From the NCBI RefSeq assembly GCF_014138605.1, contig NZ_JACJHX010000006.1:1-64000 (forward strand): a stretch of 64,000 nucleotides of DNA. The letters are read 5' to 3'. The notes under the pieces were generated by a model that was not told the DNA's origin, made no database searches, and saw only the letters and a program-made list of their open reading frames with translations. Shown here one piece after another: positions 18,895 through 26,764 of the stretch. Each line of letters opens with the position of its first letter. Position 1 is the first letter of the stretch. A program made the translations under genes and the position numbers. This stretch comes from Peribacillus huizhouensis. GTDB lineage: Bacteria; Bacillota; Bacilli; Bacillales; DSM-1321.

Positions 18895-19809
18895 TTATTC
18901 AGCCCTAGATTCGCCGAGCAACTGCTTATGCATCCATATCGCAGCTTGTGAGCCATCACCCATTGAAATGGTCACTTGTTCGGAATGAGAAATTAAGTCA
19001 CCACCTGCAAAAATCCCTTTGATATTCGTTTCTTTTGTCCGCGGATTAACGACAACATGATTGCTTTCATTTAATTGTACGCCAATTTGTTTAGCTAAAT
19101 TGTTGTTTATTTGATTGCCATTAAAGCCGCAAAATCCGCGGTCAGCTTTAAGCATATCACCATTATGTAGGAAAAAACCAATAAGTTCTTTGTTTTTATT
19201 TAATACAATTTCACTAATTGGTTCATCAATAATTGGAATTTCTAAAGCTTTTAATTTTGAGCGGTTCTCTTCACTAATTTCACTTTTATCATGATTGATT
19301 ATTGTTAGTTGTTTAGACCAATATGTAAGGGTAATCGCCATCTTAGCAACAGTGTTTCCGCTTCCAAAAACAATCGTCTTTTTATCAGTTATTTCATAGC
19401 CATCGCAATCAGGGCATATAAAGATTGAACCACCAAGGCATTGTTGGAGATTGGGTAAGTCTGGTAAACGATCCTTCAATCCTGTGGCTAAAAATACGGT
19501 GTTTGCTGAAAAGGTTTGCTTTTGTAAAGTGCGTATAGTAAATGTATTGTTATATTTTTCAAGTGTAATTACTTTGTCATTGATAAATGATACACCGTAC
19601 TTCTCTGCTTGCTGTTTACCGAGACTTCTTAATTTGGGTCCACTAATTCCATCCGGCCAGCCGAGAATATTATGATATCCCCGGGTAATTGTGGATCTGC
19701 CTTGATTTGAATCGATTACGAGAACGGAATGTTTGTATCTCCCCATTTGAATGGCGGCTTGTAACCCAGCGATACCGCCACCAATAATGATACAATCTAC
19801 TACCTTCAT
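18895..19809 (-). CDS. Thioredoxin-reductase-like FAD/NAD(P) oxidoreductase
   Basis: 304 residues. FAD motif IIGGGIAGLQAA at residue 9; the redox pair is in CPDCDGY (about residue 133); NADPH-domain GSGNTVAKMA; C-terminal GIFAGGDLISHSEQVTISMGDG that closes the FAD site. The CPDC spacing and length match small TrxB-like reductases, probably reducing a disulfide protein or a low-molecular thiol. Housekeeping TrxB uses CATC, so this is a paralogue with unknown partner. ATG 19809 follows AGGTGGTG; the longer frame upstream lacks a ribosome site. Confidence 0.85.
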   Translation of the reverse strand: MKVVDCIIIGGGIAGLQAAIQMGRYKHSVLVIDSNQGRSTITRGYHNILGWPDGISGPKLRSLGKQQAEKYGVSFINDKVITLEKYNNTFTIRTLQKQTFSANTVFLATGLKDRLPDLPNLQQCLGGSIFICPDCDGYEITDKKTIVFGSGNTVAKMAITLTYWSKQLTIINHDKSEISEENRSKLKALEIPIIDEPISEIVLNKNKELIGFFLHNGDMLKADRGFCGFNGNQINNNLAKQIGVQLNESNHVVVNPRTKETNIKGIFAGGDLISHSEQVTISMGDGSQAAIWMHKQLLGESRAE

Positions 19810-19908
19810 ATGCTTCACCACCTGTAAAAAAATCAAATAATAGTTCCTAGTTTTAAAAAATGTACCCATATTACTCTAAAACTATTCCTAGAAAATAGTT
19901 ATAAAAAA

Positions 19909-19943
19909 TAAAAAAGCAACCCAACTCAAATGTATTGGGTTAC
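19909..19943 (-). terminator. Rho-independent terminator of the hxlR-type gene
   Basis: Read on the minus strand: AAGTAACCCAA / TTGGGTTGCTTTTTT hairpin just after the HxlR stop. Confidence 0.85.
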
Positions 19944-19974
19944 TTTCATTGTTATTTATACTCAAACTTCTTCA

Positions 19975-20295
19975 CTACTCATTTTCGATCCATTCTTGAG
20001 ACCATTTTTGGATTTCTCTGACAGCAGGTGCAAGGGCATTTCCTTTATCAGTTAGAGAATATTCAATACGTACTGGTGTTTCAGCGAAGACTTCGCGTTT
20101 AATGATGCCTATTTGCTCTAGGTCCTTTAGTCGTTCTGATAAAATACGTCCGCTAATTGGAAAGGCAGATTCTATTTGGCAAAATCGTTGAGGTCCGTTT
20201 AATAATTGATTGACGATCAGTACCGTCCAGCGTTTTCCGAGTATTTGCGTACCCTTTTCAAAACGAGGGCATAACAAATCTTCAGTTTTATTCAT
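19975..20295 (-). CDS. HxlR-family winged-helix regulator
   Basis: 106 residues, the usual length. Typical HxlR features: N-terminal Cys in LLCPRFEKG (about residue 9), then ILGKRWTVLIVNQLLNGPQRF, recognition helix ISGRILSERLKDLEQIGII, and wing VRIEYSLTDKG. The single conserved Cys near the N-terminus is the redox or electrophile-sensing residue in HypR/YodB-type members. It is separated from the TrxB-like gene by a terminator and transcribed toward it, so that gene may be a target, but this is inference. Promoter visible at 20317-20345. Confidence 0.9.
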   Translation of the reverse strand: MNKTEDLLCPRFEKGTQILGKRWTVLIVNQLLNGPQRFCQIESAFPISGRILSERLKDLEQIGIIKREVFAETPVRIEYSLTDKGNALAPAVREIQKWSQEWIENE

Positions 20296-20316
20296 ATAAT
20301 ATCACCCCATAACAGT

Positions 20317-20345
20317 AGTATAACTCTTTACTCATAATGTAACAA
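20317..20345 (-). promoter_or_regulatory. SigA-type promoter of the hxlR-type gene
   Basis: On the minus strand: TTGTTA, 17 bases, TATACT, then GGGGTGAT ribosome site and ATG. Five of six bases match at -10. Confidence 0.65.
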
Positions 20346-20478
20346 CATAACAGTTTAGTATTTAGTGTCATATAGTAATTATGAAAAGTTTTTCTTTTGT
20401 TAGGAATAAGATGGAGTCGTTGTTTAGAAGTTTTCAGATAGTGGTATAAAGAAGTAATTTAAAAGGAGGTTGGTAGTG

Positions 20479-20751
20479 ATGGGATTAGTGAAATCTGTAC
20501 GTGGATGTATCATACTTAGCGTAGGAATTGCGGGTGTTTCTTTAGTATCAACGAAAAACAGTCGGGAGAAATTGGTACATGCATGTTCTAAAATAAAAAC
20601 GAAAACACTGAATTATTGGAAAAAACAACCAAGTGAAGTAGTTCTACTATTAGAAAAAGCAGGTCATCCTAATCCATACGATATCGGAGATTCAAGAATG
20701 ATTGATGAAGGTAGTCTGACGGGTATTCAATATTACAATAAAATACAGTAA
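20479..20751 (+). CDS. Small membrane-anchored protein, unknown
   Basis: 90 residues. A hydrophobic segment (GCIILSVGIAGVSLV, about residues 8-22) is followed by a basic amphipathic stretch (SREKLVHACSKIKTKTLNYWKK) and a polar C-terminus with HPNPYDIGDSR. One N-terminal membrane helix with a cytoplasmic tail is the likely topology. ATG 20479 lies eight bases after a perfect AAAGGAGGT; earlier GTG/TTG codons are too close. I do not recognise the family. Confidence 0.75.
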   Translation: MGLVKSVRGCIILSVGIAGVSLVSTKNSREKLVHACSKIKTKTLNYWKKQPSEVVLLLEKAGHPNPYDIGDSRMIDEGSLTGIQYYNKIQ

Positions 20752-20839
20752 AAATGGTGTTCTAATCGTACGTGTTACGTATACGTATAGGAATGATTAT
20801 ACATGCTAAGTAGAATATCAGCCTGGCCATTCAGATAAA

Positions 20840-20878
20840 GAGGATATCCAAAAGGGTCTGACCCTTTTGGATATCCTC
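20840..20878. terminator. Perfect palindromic terminator with GGTCTGACC centre
   Basis: GAGGATATCCAAAAGGGTC-TG-ACCCTTTTGGATATCCTC, 18-bp arms and almost no loop. It sits between two convergent small genes and can serve both. Confidence 0.75.
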
Positions 20879-20885
20879 AATATGT

Positions 20886-21059
20886 TTACTTATTAAAAAA
20901 ATTTTCAATTTCTTGCTTACTAATTCCTTCTTTTTGTGCTAAATATGGATTTTCTTCGTCGGAATTTTGGTCCAAATTCGTTGAGATCACAAGTTTAGGA
21001 CTGTCTGAAGGTTCAATATAAAGTCTTGTATGTTGTTTTGTATTCCTTTTTTTAGTCAT
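20886..21059 (-). CDS. Small hydrophilic protein, unknown
   Basis: 57 residues, basic N-terminus (MTKKRNTKQHTR) and acidic C-terminus with DEENPYLAQKEG and SKQEIENFF. No membrane segment or motif. ATG 21059 is five bases after GGTGA; a start four codons earlier lacks a ribosome site. Adjacent to the yuzL-like gene on the same strand, so possibly a small stress or spore protein. Family not recognised. Confidence 0.6.
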   Translation of the reverse strand: MTKKRNTKQHTRLYIEPSDSPKLVISTNLDQNSDEENPYLAQKEGISKQEIENFFNK

Positions 21060-21116
21060 CTGAGTCACCATTTCTTAATTAGTTAGTTCTTTAGAATATA
21101 AGGGTATGATAGGTGA

Positions 21117-21248
21117 TTAACTGCGTTTTTGTTTCTTGTTTGATGAAGGTACTTGAATCGAACCTGTTTCATGAGTGGTGGTACCTTGACCTTCTACTTG
21201 TGAAGAACGTAGGCTTGCTTTGGAATGATCCTTTTTAATTTTACTCAT
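21117..21248 (-). CDS. yuzL: YuzL-like small protein
   Basis: 43 residues. The central VEGQGTTTHETGS and the C-terminal SSNKKQKRS closely follow the Bacillus YuzL family pattern. Highly charged, Ser/Lys rich, no hydrophobic core, as in minor spore or stress proteins of this size. ATG 21248 is preceded by GGAGGTGAAC, a very strong ribosome site. Function of YuzL is not established. Confidence 0.8.
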   Translation of the reverse strand: MSKIKKDHSKASLRSSQVEGQGTTTHETGSIQVPSSNKKQKRS

Positions 21249-21371
21249 TATGTTCACCTCCAACGTTACTTTTTGCTAAGAGGTGAGAAACTATACAAGA
21301 CTAAAAATGATTTACAGAGTGGAGGTAGAGTTTCTAAATAGGAATTTGAAGGGCTATTTAGTTTTCTTTCT

Positions 21372-21821
21372 CTAGCTTGCAGATGTGATCTCTACTTCTA
21401 AAGAAATTTCTACATTCCCTTTAAGGGCTCGTGAAATCATACACGATGTCTCAGCTTTTTCGGCGAGCTTTCTTGCTAAATGATGCTCACTTTCATTGGC
21501 AACTTGTTTAAGAACGATTGTAGGTCGATGAATAATTTTTTTATATGTAAACACACCGTTAGTAACATCAACAATGCCTTCTGAATGAAGGGTGATTTTT
21601 TCTTTTTCCAGCTTACTTCTTTCCATCATTGCCGCTAACGTTATGATGTAGCAAGTTGCTGCTGCTCCAAGAAGCATTTCATCTGGATTTGTTCCGATAC
21701 CTGGTCCATCCATTTCAGGAGGAATACTTATTTTTGTTTTAAGATTGCCAGCCTCTATTATCCCAGTATCGTTTCGACCACCTTCCCAAATAGCGTGTAA
21801 ATGAAATTGATGTTCAGCCAT
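21372..21821 (-). CDS. OsmC/Ohr-family peroxiredoxin-like protein
   Basis: 149 residues with the two active-site cysteines of the family, in GAAATCYI (about residue 57) and ETSCMISRA (about 125), plus the N-terminal DEMLLGAAA helix. OsmC/Ohr enzymes reduce organic and fatty-acid hydroperoxides using lipoyl or thiol reductants. This member is nearer the OsmC/SACOL subgroup than classical OhrA because of the HLHAIWEGG start. Cytoplasmic. Starts at ATG 21821 after an AGGAGG box. It neighbours other redox genes. Confidence 0.88.
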   Translation of the reverse strand: MAEHQFHLHAIWEGGRNDTGIIEAGNLKTKISIPPEMDGPGIGTNPDEMLLGAAATCYIITLAAMMERSKLEKEKITLHSEGIVDVTNGVFTYKKIIHRPTIVLKQVANESEHHLARKLAEKAETSCMISRALKGNVEISLEVEITSAS

Positions 21822-22138
21822 ATTTATAGCCTCCTTGATTAGTCTTTACTACTATTGTATAGGAAATGACGAGTAATTCCTTGGATTTTGTTTTGAAAAA
21901 CGGGAAACCTTATAATATTCTTTATTCAAAACGAAAACGGTGTTAAAACGCCACTTTTTACCCTAAAGGAAATTTCATGAAGCACGCTACACTCGCCTAA
22001 TCTCAACGGTGGCGGTGCGGAGCCGGAATTTTTGGACGAATTCAATAAAAATAGTATACCTGATAAATTGATTGGCTATTATACTAAGTCGTTAAGCCCC
22101 GACCCCATGTCCTTCATACAAAAAAAGTATAAGGAGTA

Positions 22139-22167
22139 TTGACAACATAAAAAAAAAGAGTTATCTT
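22139..22167 (+). promoter_or_regulatory. SigA-type promoter of the mhqO-mhqD operon
   Basis: TTGACA, 17 bases, TATCTT. The -35 is a perfect consensus; the -10 lies within an inverted repeat that looks like the MhqR operator. Confidence 0.7.
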
Positions 22168-22179
22168 TAATTCAAGATA
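22162..22179 (+). promoter_or_regulatory. MhqR-like operator inverted repeat
   Basis: TATCTTTAATTCAAGATA. As I recall it, the MhqR operator of B. subtilis is tATCTcgaAtTCgAGATa; this site agrees at 15 of 18 positions. It overlaps the -10 box, where a repressor would block transcription. No mhqR gene is in the window. Confidence 0.7.
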
Positions 22180-22279
22180 TTTGAACGAAGATAATTATGG
22201 ATGAGTTTGTCGCTCAAAATAAATTGAGGCAAAATAAAAACCATTGAATAAAAAAATAACAAGTAAAGGTAGTATCAAT

Positions 22280-23227
22280 ATGCAAAAGCACACGTCAGGA
22301 ATACACCATATTTCTGCTATTGTCGGTAATCCGCAAGAAAACGTCGACTTTTATGCGGGTGTCCTTGGTTTAAGAATGGTTAAGAAAACTGTAAACTATG
22401 ATGATCCAGGCACGTATCATTTATATTTTGGTAATGACACTGGTTCTCCTGGGTCAATTATTACTTTTTTCCCTTGGCCAAATGCTTATCGCGGTCGTTT
22501 AGGGTCTGGACAAGTTGGGATTACTTCCTATGTAGTACCTGAAGATACATTGGGATTCTGGGAGGAGCGTTTAACAAAATTCAAAATTACCTTTAAAAAA
22601 CGTAGAAGATTTGACGAGGATTATCTTCAGTTTCAAGATTCTCATGGTTTACATGTAGAACTTGTAGCCCGTAAAGCTGGAGCGAATAGCGAGTGGGGGT
22701 TTGGAGGCGTACCTTCTAATAAAGCCATTAAAGGGTTTGGTGGCGCTGTCCTACTAACGGCTGCTCCAGAAAAAACAATGAAAACTTTAGTAGAAGTCAT
22801 GGGACTAGAAAAAGTAGGAGAAGAACGAGAGTTTGTTAGATTTCAATCAACTTCTGATATTGGAAATGTGATTGATGTGAAAAAAGTCGCTTTACCAATG
22901 GGCTCGATAGGTGTAGGAACAGTTCATCATATTGCTTGGCGTGCCAATGATTTTGCTGACCATCACGAATGGAGTAAGCATATAAGTCGCTTTGGCTTTG
23001 GGGTAACGCCGATTAAGAATCGGCAATATTTTGATGCGATTTACTTTAGAGAACATGGTGGCATATTATTTGAAATTGCCACTGATCCACCAGGGTTTGC
23101 TTATGATGAATCATATGAAACGATGGGGAGTAATTTAATGCTCCCGTCATGGTTGGAAGAGAAACGAGAATCAATGGAAACAACTTTATTACCGGCAATT
23201 CCGAGAGTATTGGAGGAAGATAAGTAA
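22280..23227 (+). CDS. mhqO: Ring-cleaving (glyoxalase-fold) dioxygenase, MhqO/MhqE-like
   Basis: 315 residues. Two vicinal-oxygen-chelate modules: the first has GIHHISAIVGNPQENVDFY and HLYFGNDTGSPGS, the second has VHHIAWRANDFADHHEW and YFREHGGILFEIATDPPGFA. Candidate metal ligands are His14, His about 215-216 and Glu about 267. Relatives MhqA, MhqE and MhqO detoxify hydroquinone- and catechol-type compounds. ATG 22280 after AAAGGTAG gives the family's length; a TTG 12 codons earlier lacks a site. First gene of an operon with an MhqD-like hydrolase (four-base overlap) and a flavin reductase, behind an MhqR-like operator. Confidence 0.88.
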   Translation: MQKHTSGIHHISAIVGNPQENVDFYAGVLGLRMVKKTVNYDDPGTYHLYFGNDTGSPGSIITFFPWPNAYRGRLGSGQVGITSYVVPEDTLGFWEERLTKFKITFKKRRRFDEDYLQFQDSHGLHVELVARKAGANSEWGFGGVPSNKAIKGFGGAVLLTAAPEKTMKTLVEVMGLEKVGEEREFVRFQSTSDIGNVIDVKKVALPMGSIGVGTVHHIAWRANDFADHHEWSKHISRFGFGVTPIKNRQYFDAIYFREHGGILFEIATDPPGFAYDESYETMGSNLMLPSWLEEKRESMETTLLPAIPRVLEEDK

Positions 23228-23838
23228 TGATGAAACATATTTTTCAAAAAGGAAGTAATTTAGAGGCACCTGTTTTATTGCTTTTACATGGGACGGGAGG
23301 GACTGAAACCGATTTACTAGGAATAGCAGAGATGGTATCGCCTGAATCATCTGTTTTAAGTGTTCGCGGAAATGTGTTAGAAAATGGAATGCCTCGTTTT
23401 TTCCGCCGCCTTGCTGAAGGTGTTTTTGATGAAGAAGATTTGGTGTTTCGCACACAGGAATTAAATGAATTTATTGATCATGCAGCTAAAGAATACGAAT
23501 TCGATTGCAAAAATATCGTTGCGCTTGGCTATTCAAATGGTGCCAATATTGCTGCAAGTTTGCTATTCCATTATGAGAAAGCGTTGAAAGGGGCCATCCT
23601 TCATCATCCGATGGTGCCAAGACGAGGAATTGAATTATCGAATAATAGCGGGATCCCTGTCTTTATTGCAGCAGGTGTGAATGATCCAATATGCCCAGCG
23701 AGAGAAACCGAAGATTTAAGTCAATTGCTTCAATCGGCTGGCGCGATGGTTGAAGTGAAGTGGGAAAACTTTGGCCACCAGCTGACACGTTCTGAAGTAG
23801 AAGAGGCAGGGGTTTGGTTTCAAAAACATTTTGGTTAA
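23227..23838 (+). CDS. mhqD: Alpha/beta hydrolase, MhqD-like
   Basis: 203 residues of the phospholipase/carboxylesterase (MhqD/YodD) family. LLLHGTGGTETDL is the oxyanion region, nucleophile Ser in GYSNGAN (about residue 101), Asp in AAGVNDPICP (about 154), His in FGHQLT. Cytoplasmic. It overlaps the dioxygenase stop and has GGAGGAAG at the right distance, so it is translationally coupled. In B. subtilis mhqE-mhqD is induced by quinones; the pair is thought to process ring-cleavage or quinone conjugates. The exact substrate is unproven. Confidence 0.88.
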   Translation: MMKHIFQKGSNLEAPVLLLLHGTGGTETDLLGIAEMVSPESSVLSVRGNVLENGMPRFFRRLAEGVFDEEDLVFRTQELNEFIDHAAKEYEFDCKNIVALGYSNGANIAASLLFHYEKALKGAILHHPMVPRRGIELSNNSGIPVFIAAGVNDPICPARETEDLSQLLQSAGAMVEVKWENFGHQLTRSEVEEAGVWFQKHFG

Positions 23839-23850
23839 AAGGGTGATCAG

Positions 23851-24462
23851 ATGATTTCTTTGAATCCAGAAACGATGAGTGAGCGGGATAATTACAAATT
23901 TCTGGTTGGGAGCATTATTCCGAGACCGATTGCTTTAGTGACTACTTTATCTAATGAGGGCGTCATTAACGCAGCTCCATTCAGCTATTTCAATATTGTT
24001 AGTTCAAATCCACCATTGCTTTCTGTGTCGGTACAGCGTAAAGCTGGCATTCAAAAAGATACTGCACGAAATGCTCTCGAAAAAGGTGAATTGGTTATTC
24101 ATATTATCGATGGTGATCTTGTAGCCGGTGCAAATGAAACAGCCGCAGAATTACCACTAGATAAAAGTGAATTGGAAAGAACGAATTTTACCATTATTGA
24201 AAGTGAACAAATTACTGTACCAGGAATTAATGAAGCAAAAGTTCGCTTTGAATGTAAACTTGAACGGGCAATTTCATTAGGTGGTAATGATTTGGAATTG
24301 GGTTGTGACTTATTGATTGGAAGAGTAGTTCGTTATCATATCGAGGAATCTCTTTATCATGAAGGCCGGATAGATGCGCTAGGGTTAAATCCAGTAGCGA
24401 GACTTGCAGGTAATAATTATTCCAAGCTTGGTGAACAATTTTCGATTGAACGTCCCAAATAA
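23851..24462 (+). CDS. Flavin-reductase-like FMN-binding protein (YwrF-like)
   Basis: 203 residues. The FMN-binding split-barrel signature is present: IPRPIALVTTLSNEGVIN, APFSYFNIVSSNPPLLSVS, and KDTARNA. These proteins bind FMN and often reduce flavin for a partner oxygenase or bind reactive small molecules; YwrF of Bacillus is similar in length and start. ATG 23851 is 13 bases after mhqD and has GGGTGAT. It is likely the third gene of the quinone-response operon and could supply reduced flavin there (inference). Confidence 0.85.
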   Translation: MISLNPETMSERDNYKFLVGSIIPRPIALVTTLSNEGVINAAPFSYFNIVSSNPPLLSVSVQRKAGIQKDTARNALEKGELVIHIIDGDLVAGANETAAELPLDKSELERTNFTIIESEQITVPGINEAKVRFECKLERAISLGGNDLELGCDLLIGRVVRYHIEESLYHEGRIDALGLNPVARLAGNNYSKLGEQFSIERPK

Positions 24463-24606
24463 GCGAGCAATCGTTGCTTGATGACAAATAGTTCGTTAAA
24501 AATGGGTGTCTGATAAGGGCAGGACAATATATTAATTACTAAATTTGCAACCAATTGAATGCAACTGCGCAAATATATTTTTTTAATTGTTATAGGAAAT
24601 GAAAAA

Positions 24607-24738
24607 ATGTATTATATTATTCTCATAGCAGGAGCTTTAATAGTTCTATTTGCTGTAGTTTTCATTATTTATAAGTATGTTGATAAAGTATTTACATTAA
24701 TAAATGTAGTTAAGACCATTATCAACATGTTCGTCTAA
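24607..24738 (+). CDS. Small single-pass membrane protein, unknown
   Basis: 43 codons, with AGGA ending nine bases upstream of ATG 24607. Residues 2-21 form one continuous hydrophobic helix (YYIILIAGALIVLFAVVFII), followed by YKYVDKV and a second hydrophobic tail. It looks like a genuine small membrane peptide rather than noise, although its 3' end overlaps an opposing small ORF. Family not recognised. Confidence 0.5.
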   Translation: MYYIILIAGALIVLFAVVFIIYKYVDKVFTLINVVKTIINMFV

Positions 24739-24822
24739 TTCACCATACCCGGTAATGTTGTCAGCTTTAACTTCGTGATATTCAGTTCCTGAGATATCAG
24801 TCTTAAGTGATTCTTTTTTCAT
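24697..24822 (-). CDS. Small acidic peptide ORF, unknown
   Basis: 41 codons starting ATG 24822 behind AGGCGGTGA (seven-base spacing). Polar and acidic: KKESLKTDISGTEYHEVKAD then GELDEHVDNG. No Cys or membrane segment. It overlaps the convergent membrane peptide ORF by 42 bases, so at least one start may be unused, or the pair form an antisense arrangement. Confidence 0.45.
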   Translation of the reverse strand: MKKESLKTDISGTEYHEVKADNITGYGELDEHVDNGLNYIY

Positions 24823-24988
24823 AATATTCACCGCCTATGAGGTATAATTTGTTTAAATCAGAAATTTATTCTTTATTGAAATTACAATAGCCATAAGTTA
24901 TGATGTTATTTTATAGAATATAGATGTAAAAAATCACAGTAATTTGTTATAATTGTGTTATTGATACATTTAGGAGGAAATTATTTTA

Positions 24989-25414
24989 ATGTCAATCGAA
25001 ATAGGCAGCAAGACACAAGGTAAAGTTACAGGAATTACAAATTTTGGTGCATTTATAGAATTGCCGGGGAACATAACGGGGCTTGTTCATATTAGCGAAG
25101 TAGCAGACAGTTATGTAAAAGATGTTAATGATCACCTTAAAATAGGAGATCAAGTTGAAGTAAAAGTACTAAGTGAAAAAGAAGGTAAAATAGCATTATC
25201 AATTAAAAAAGCTATTGATAAACCTGAGGGACAAACGCCGTCTTACAATAAGCGTCCGTTCCGTAAGAATGATAGTCATAAAAGTAATTTTCAACCAAGA
25301 GAAACCTTTGAAGATAAAATGTCTAAATTTTTAAAGGCTAGCGAAGATAACTTATCATCTCTTAAACGCAGCACCGAATCTAAACGCGGCGGTAGAGGCG
25401 GAAGACGAGGATAA
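24989..25414 (+). CDS. yabR: S1-domain RNA-binding protein, YabR-like
   Basis: 141 residues. Residues 3-73 are one S1 (OB-fold) domain with the usual GKVTGITNFGAFIELPG and GLVHISEVADSYVKD. The C-terminus is basic with SKRGGRGGRRG, an RGG-like RNA-binding tail. Sequence resembles Bacillus YabR (the FEDKMSKFLKASEDNL-like segment is characteristic) more than YugI. It probably associates with ribosomes or RNA. ATG 24989 follows TTTAGGAGG. Here it stands alone between small ORFs and a dead transposase, not beside divIC as in B. subtilis. Confidence 0.85.
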   Translation: MSIEIGSKTQGKVTGITNFGAFIELPGNITGLVHISEVADSYVKDVNDHLKIGDQVEVKVLSEKEGKIALSIKKAIDKPEGQTPSYNKRPFRKNDSHKSNFQPRETFEDKMSKFLKASEDNLSSLKRSTESKRGGRGGRRG

Positions 25415-25442
25415 ACCTTTAAAATAAATAGATACTTGCTTT

Positions 25443-25467
25443 TAGCCCTTGTACAAGGGCTTTTTTT
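25443..25467 (+). terminator. Rho-independent terminator
   Basis: AGCCCTTGTACAAGGGCT palindrome followed by T7, after the yabR-like gene. Confidence 0.9.
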
Positions 25468-25687
25468 ATTGAATCAATCAGATAAAACATGGAATTTATT
25501 TTGAATGATCCTAAGTAGAAGCACGAAAACTTAGTGTGTTTTCCCTGTAGGCTATTTTTTTTAGGCTCGTTTCTAAAAAAAATTTGCTATTGAAAATGAA
25601 TAACAAATTGTTATTCATAAAATCGATTTGAAAAAAGAATTTGTCCAATGCTGTTCCATACAGGTTTGTCTGATAGTGTATTTTTAT

Positions 25688-25925
25688 CAGTCATCCAAGC
25701 CTCTATCGCATTTTTTCATAAATATCCATTTCATTACTTCAAACATCATATAATTTGTTGCAGTATCAGTGCATACAAAGAGATGGATCTATATGATATC
25801 CTAATACCTCGTCTAATGTTGTAAAGGAAATACGATCTATCCCTACTACTTGCAAAAGGATTTGACCGTTTCTATCGTGTGCTACGACAACGCAAATTTG
25901 TTCTATGGAGATGCCTCTTATTTGT
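25688..25925 (-). pseudogene. IS1595-like (ISXO2-type) transposase remnant
   Basis: On the minus strand one frame encodes EQICVVVAHDRNGQILLQ and then ISFTTLDEVLGYHIDPSLC. After this the frame shifts to CTDTATNYMMFEVMKW. The order ISxEQxCV, ARDRNG, LDEVLG, CTD-x-xxNYM is that of the DDE domain of IS1595-family transposases, with the second catalytic Asp in CTD. The 5' and 3' parts, inverted repeats and frame are lost, so it is a dead fragment. Confidence 0.6.
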
Positions 25926-26027
25926 TAGAAAGGATAAGGAGAAATAGCTAATATTTGAGGATTTTTGTTCTAATTAGCTTGTCTACATATATACAGTAAA
26001 GTAAGAAATTTGTGAGGAGATGAGCTA

Positions 26028-26483
26028 ATGGCGAGTGGTGTACATAGTGTAATAATACCATTATCTATTGAAAATATTTGGAAATTTGTTAGTGTGATTG
26101 ATAATTGGGCTCCACTAGTACCAGGATATATTACACATACGGTTATGGCAAAGAACCAGTCTACATGGGAATTCATAAGTGATCTTGGGTTGCTTAAGAA
26201 AAAGGTAAAGCTGCTAGTGGATATAACAGAATGGTCGGGACCAGAGATTGTCAAATTCCACCTAACAGGAATGAATGAAAATTTCTTAGGCAGTGGATAT
26301 TTCAAAGCTGAAATGATTGATGAGAACAAAACGAAAATGACTGGGCATTTGGATATTATTGCAAAAGGATTGAAAGCACCTATGGCTAATTCGTTGTTAA
26401 AATCATACGTTCCTGAAACTGCTAAAGCACTTGCAGAAGCGGTTGCAGTGAAGTTACTAGAAATTCATCATGTAGCAGGATAA
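26028..26483 (+). CDS. SRPBCC-fold protein, CoxG-like
   Basis: 151 residues. N-terminal SVIIPLSIENIWKFVSVIDNWAPLVPGY is the START/Bet v1-like helix-grip opening seen in CoxG (carbon-monoxide-dehydrogenase subunit G) proteins, followed by alternating strands and a long C-terminal helix (ETAKALAEAVAVKLLE). These proteins bind hydrophobic ligands; no CO-dehydrogenase genes are nearby, so a ligand-binding role in another pathway is likely. ATG 26028 has TGAGGAGATG upstream. Monocistronic with its own terminator. Confidence 0.8.
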   Translation: MASGVHSVIIPLSIENIWKFVSVIDNWAPLVPGYITHTVMAKNQSTWEFISDLGLLKKKVKLLVDITEWSGPEIVKFHLTGMNENFLGSGYFKAEMIDENKTKMTGHLDIIAKGLKAPMANSLLKSYVPETAKALAEAVAVKLLEIHHVAG

Positions 26484-26509
26484 GATACGTACTTTGTACA
26501 AAAAAATAG

Positions 26510-26543
26510 AAATAACTATTGTCATTATGAACAATAGTTATTT
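26510..26543 (+). terminator. Rho-independent terminator
   Basis: AAATAACTATTGT / ACAATAGTTATTT hairpin after the CoxG-like gene. Confidence 0.85.
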
Positions 26544-26611
26544 GTAATTGGATACATTCAAAATTGTTGAAGGGAATATGATTAAAAAAGAAAACTAACC
26601 ATTATTGATGG

Positions 26612-26656
26612 CGGAGCGAGTAAATTTGTTAAAATTTACAGAGCCCGTCTCCTTTT
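26612..26656. other. Hairpin of unknown role upstream of cardiolipin synthase
   Basis: GGCGGAGCGAGTAAATTT / AAATTTACAGAGCCCGTC pairing around a short loop, with a following TCTCCTTTTCTTTT. It could be an extra terminator or leader structure; no known riboswitch class recognised. Confidence 0.35.
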
Positions 26657-26764
26657 CTTTTATAGAACAGAATAAAAATTGAAACTTTTACTAGATGATT
26701 ATCGTATATGCTACTATATCGGTAAAATATAAGATACAAGCAGATACACTTTTCTTATCCGTAC

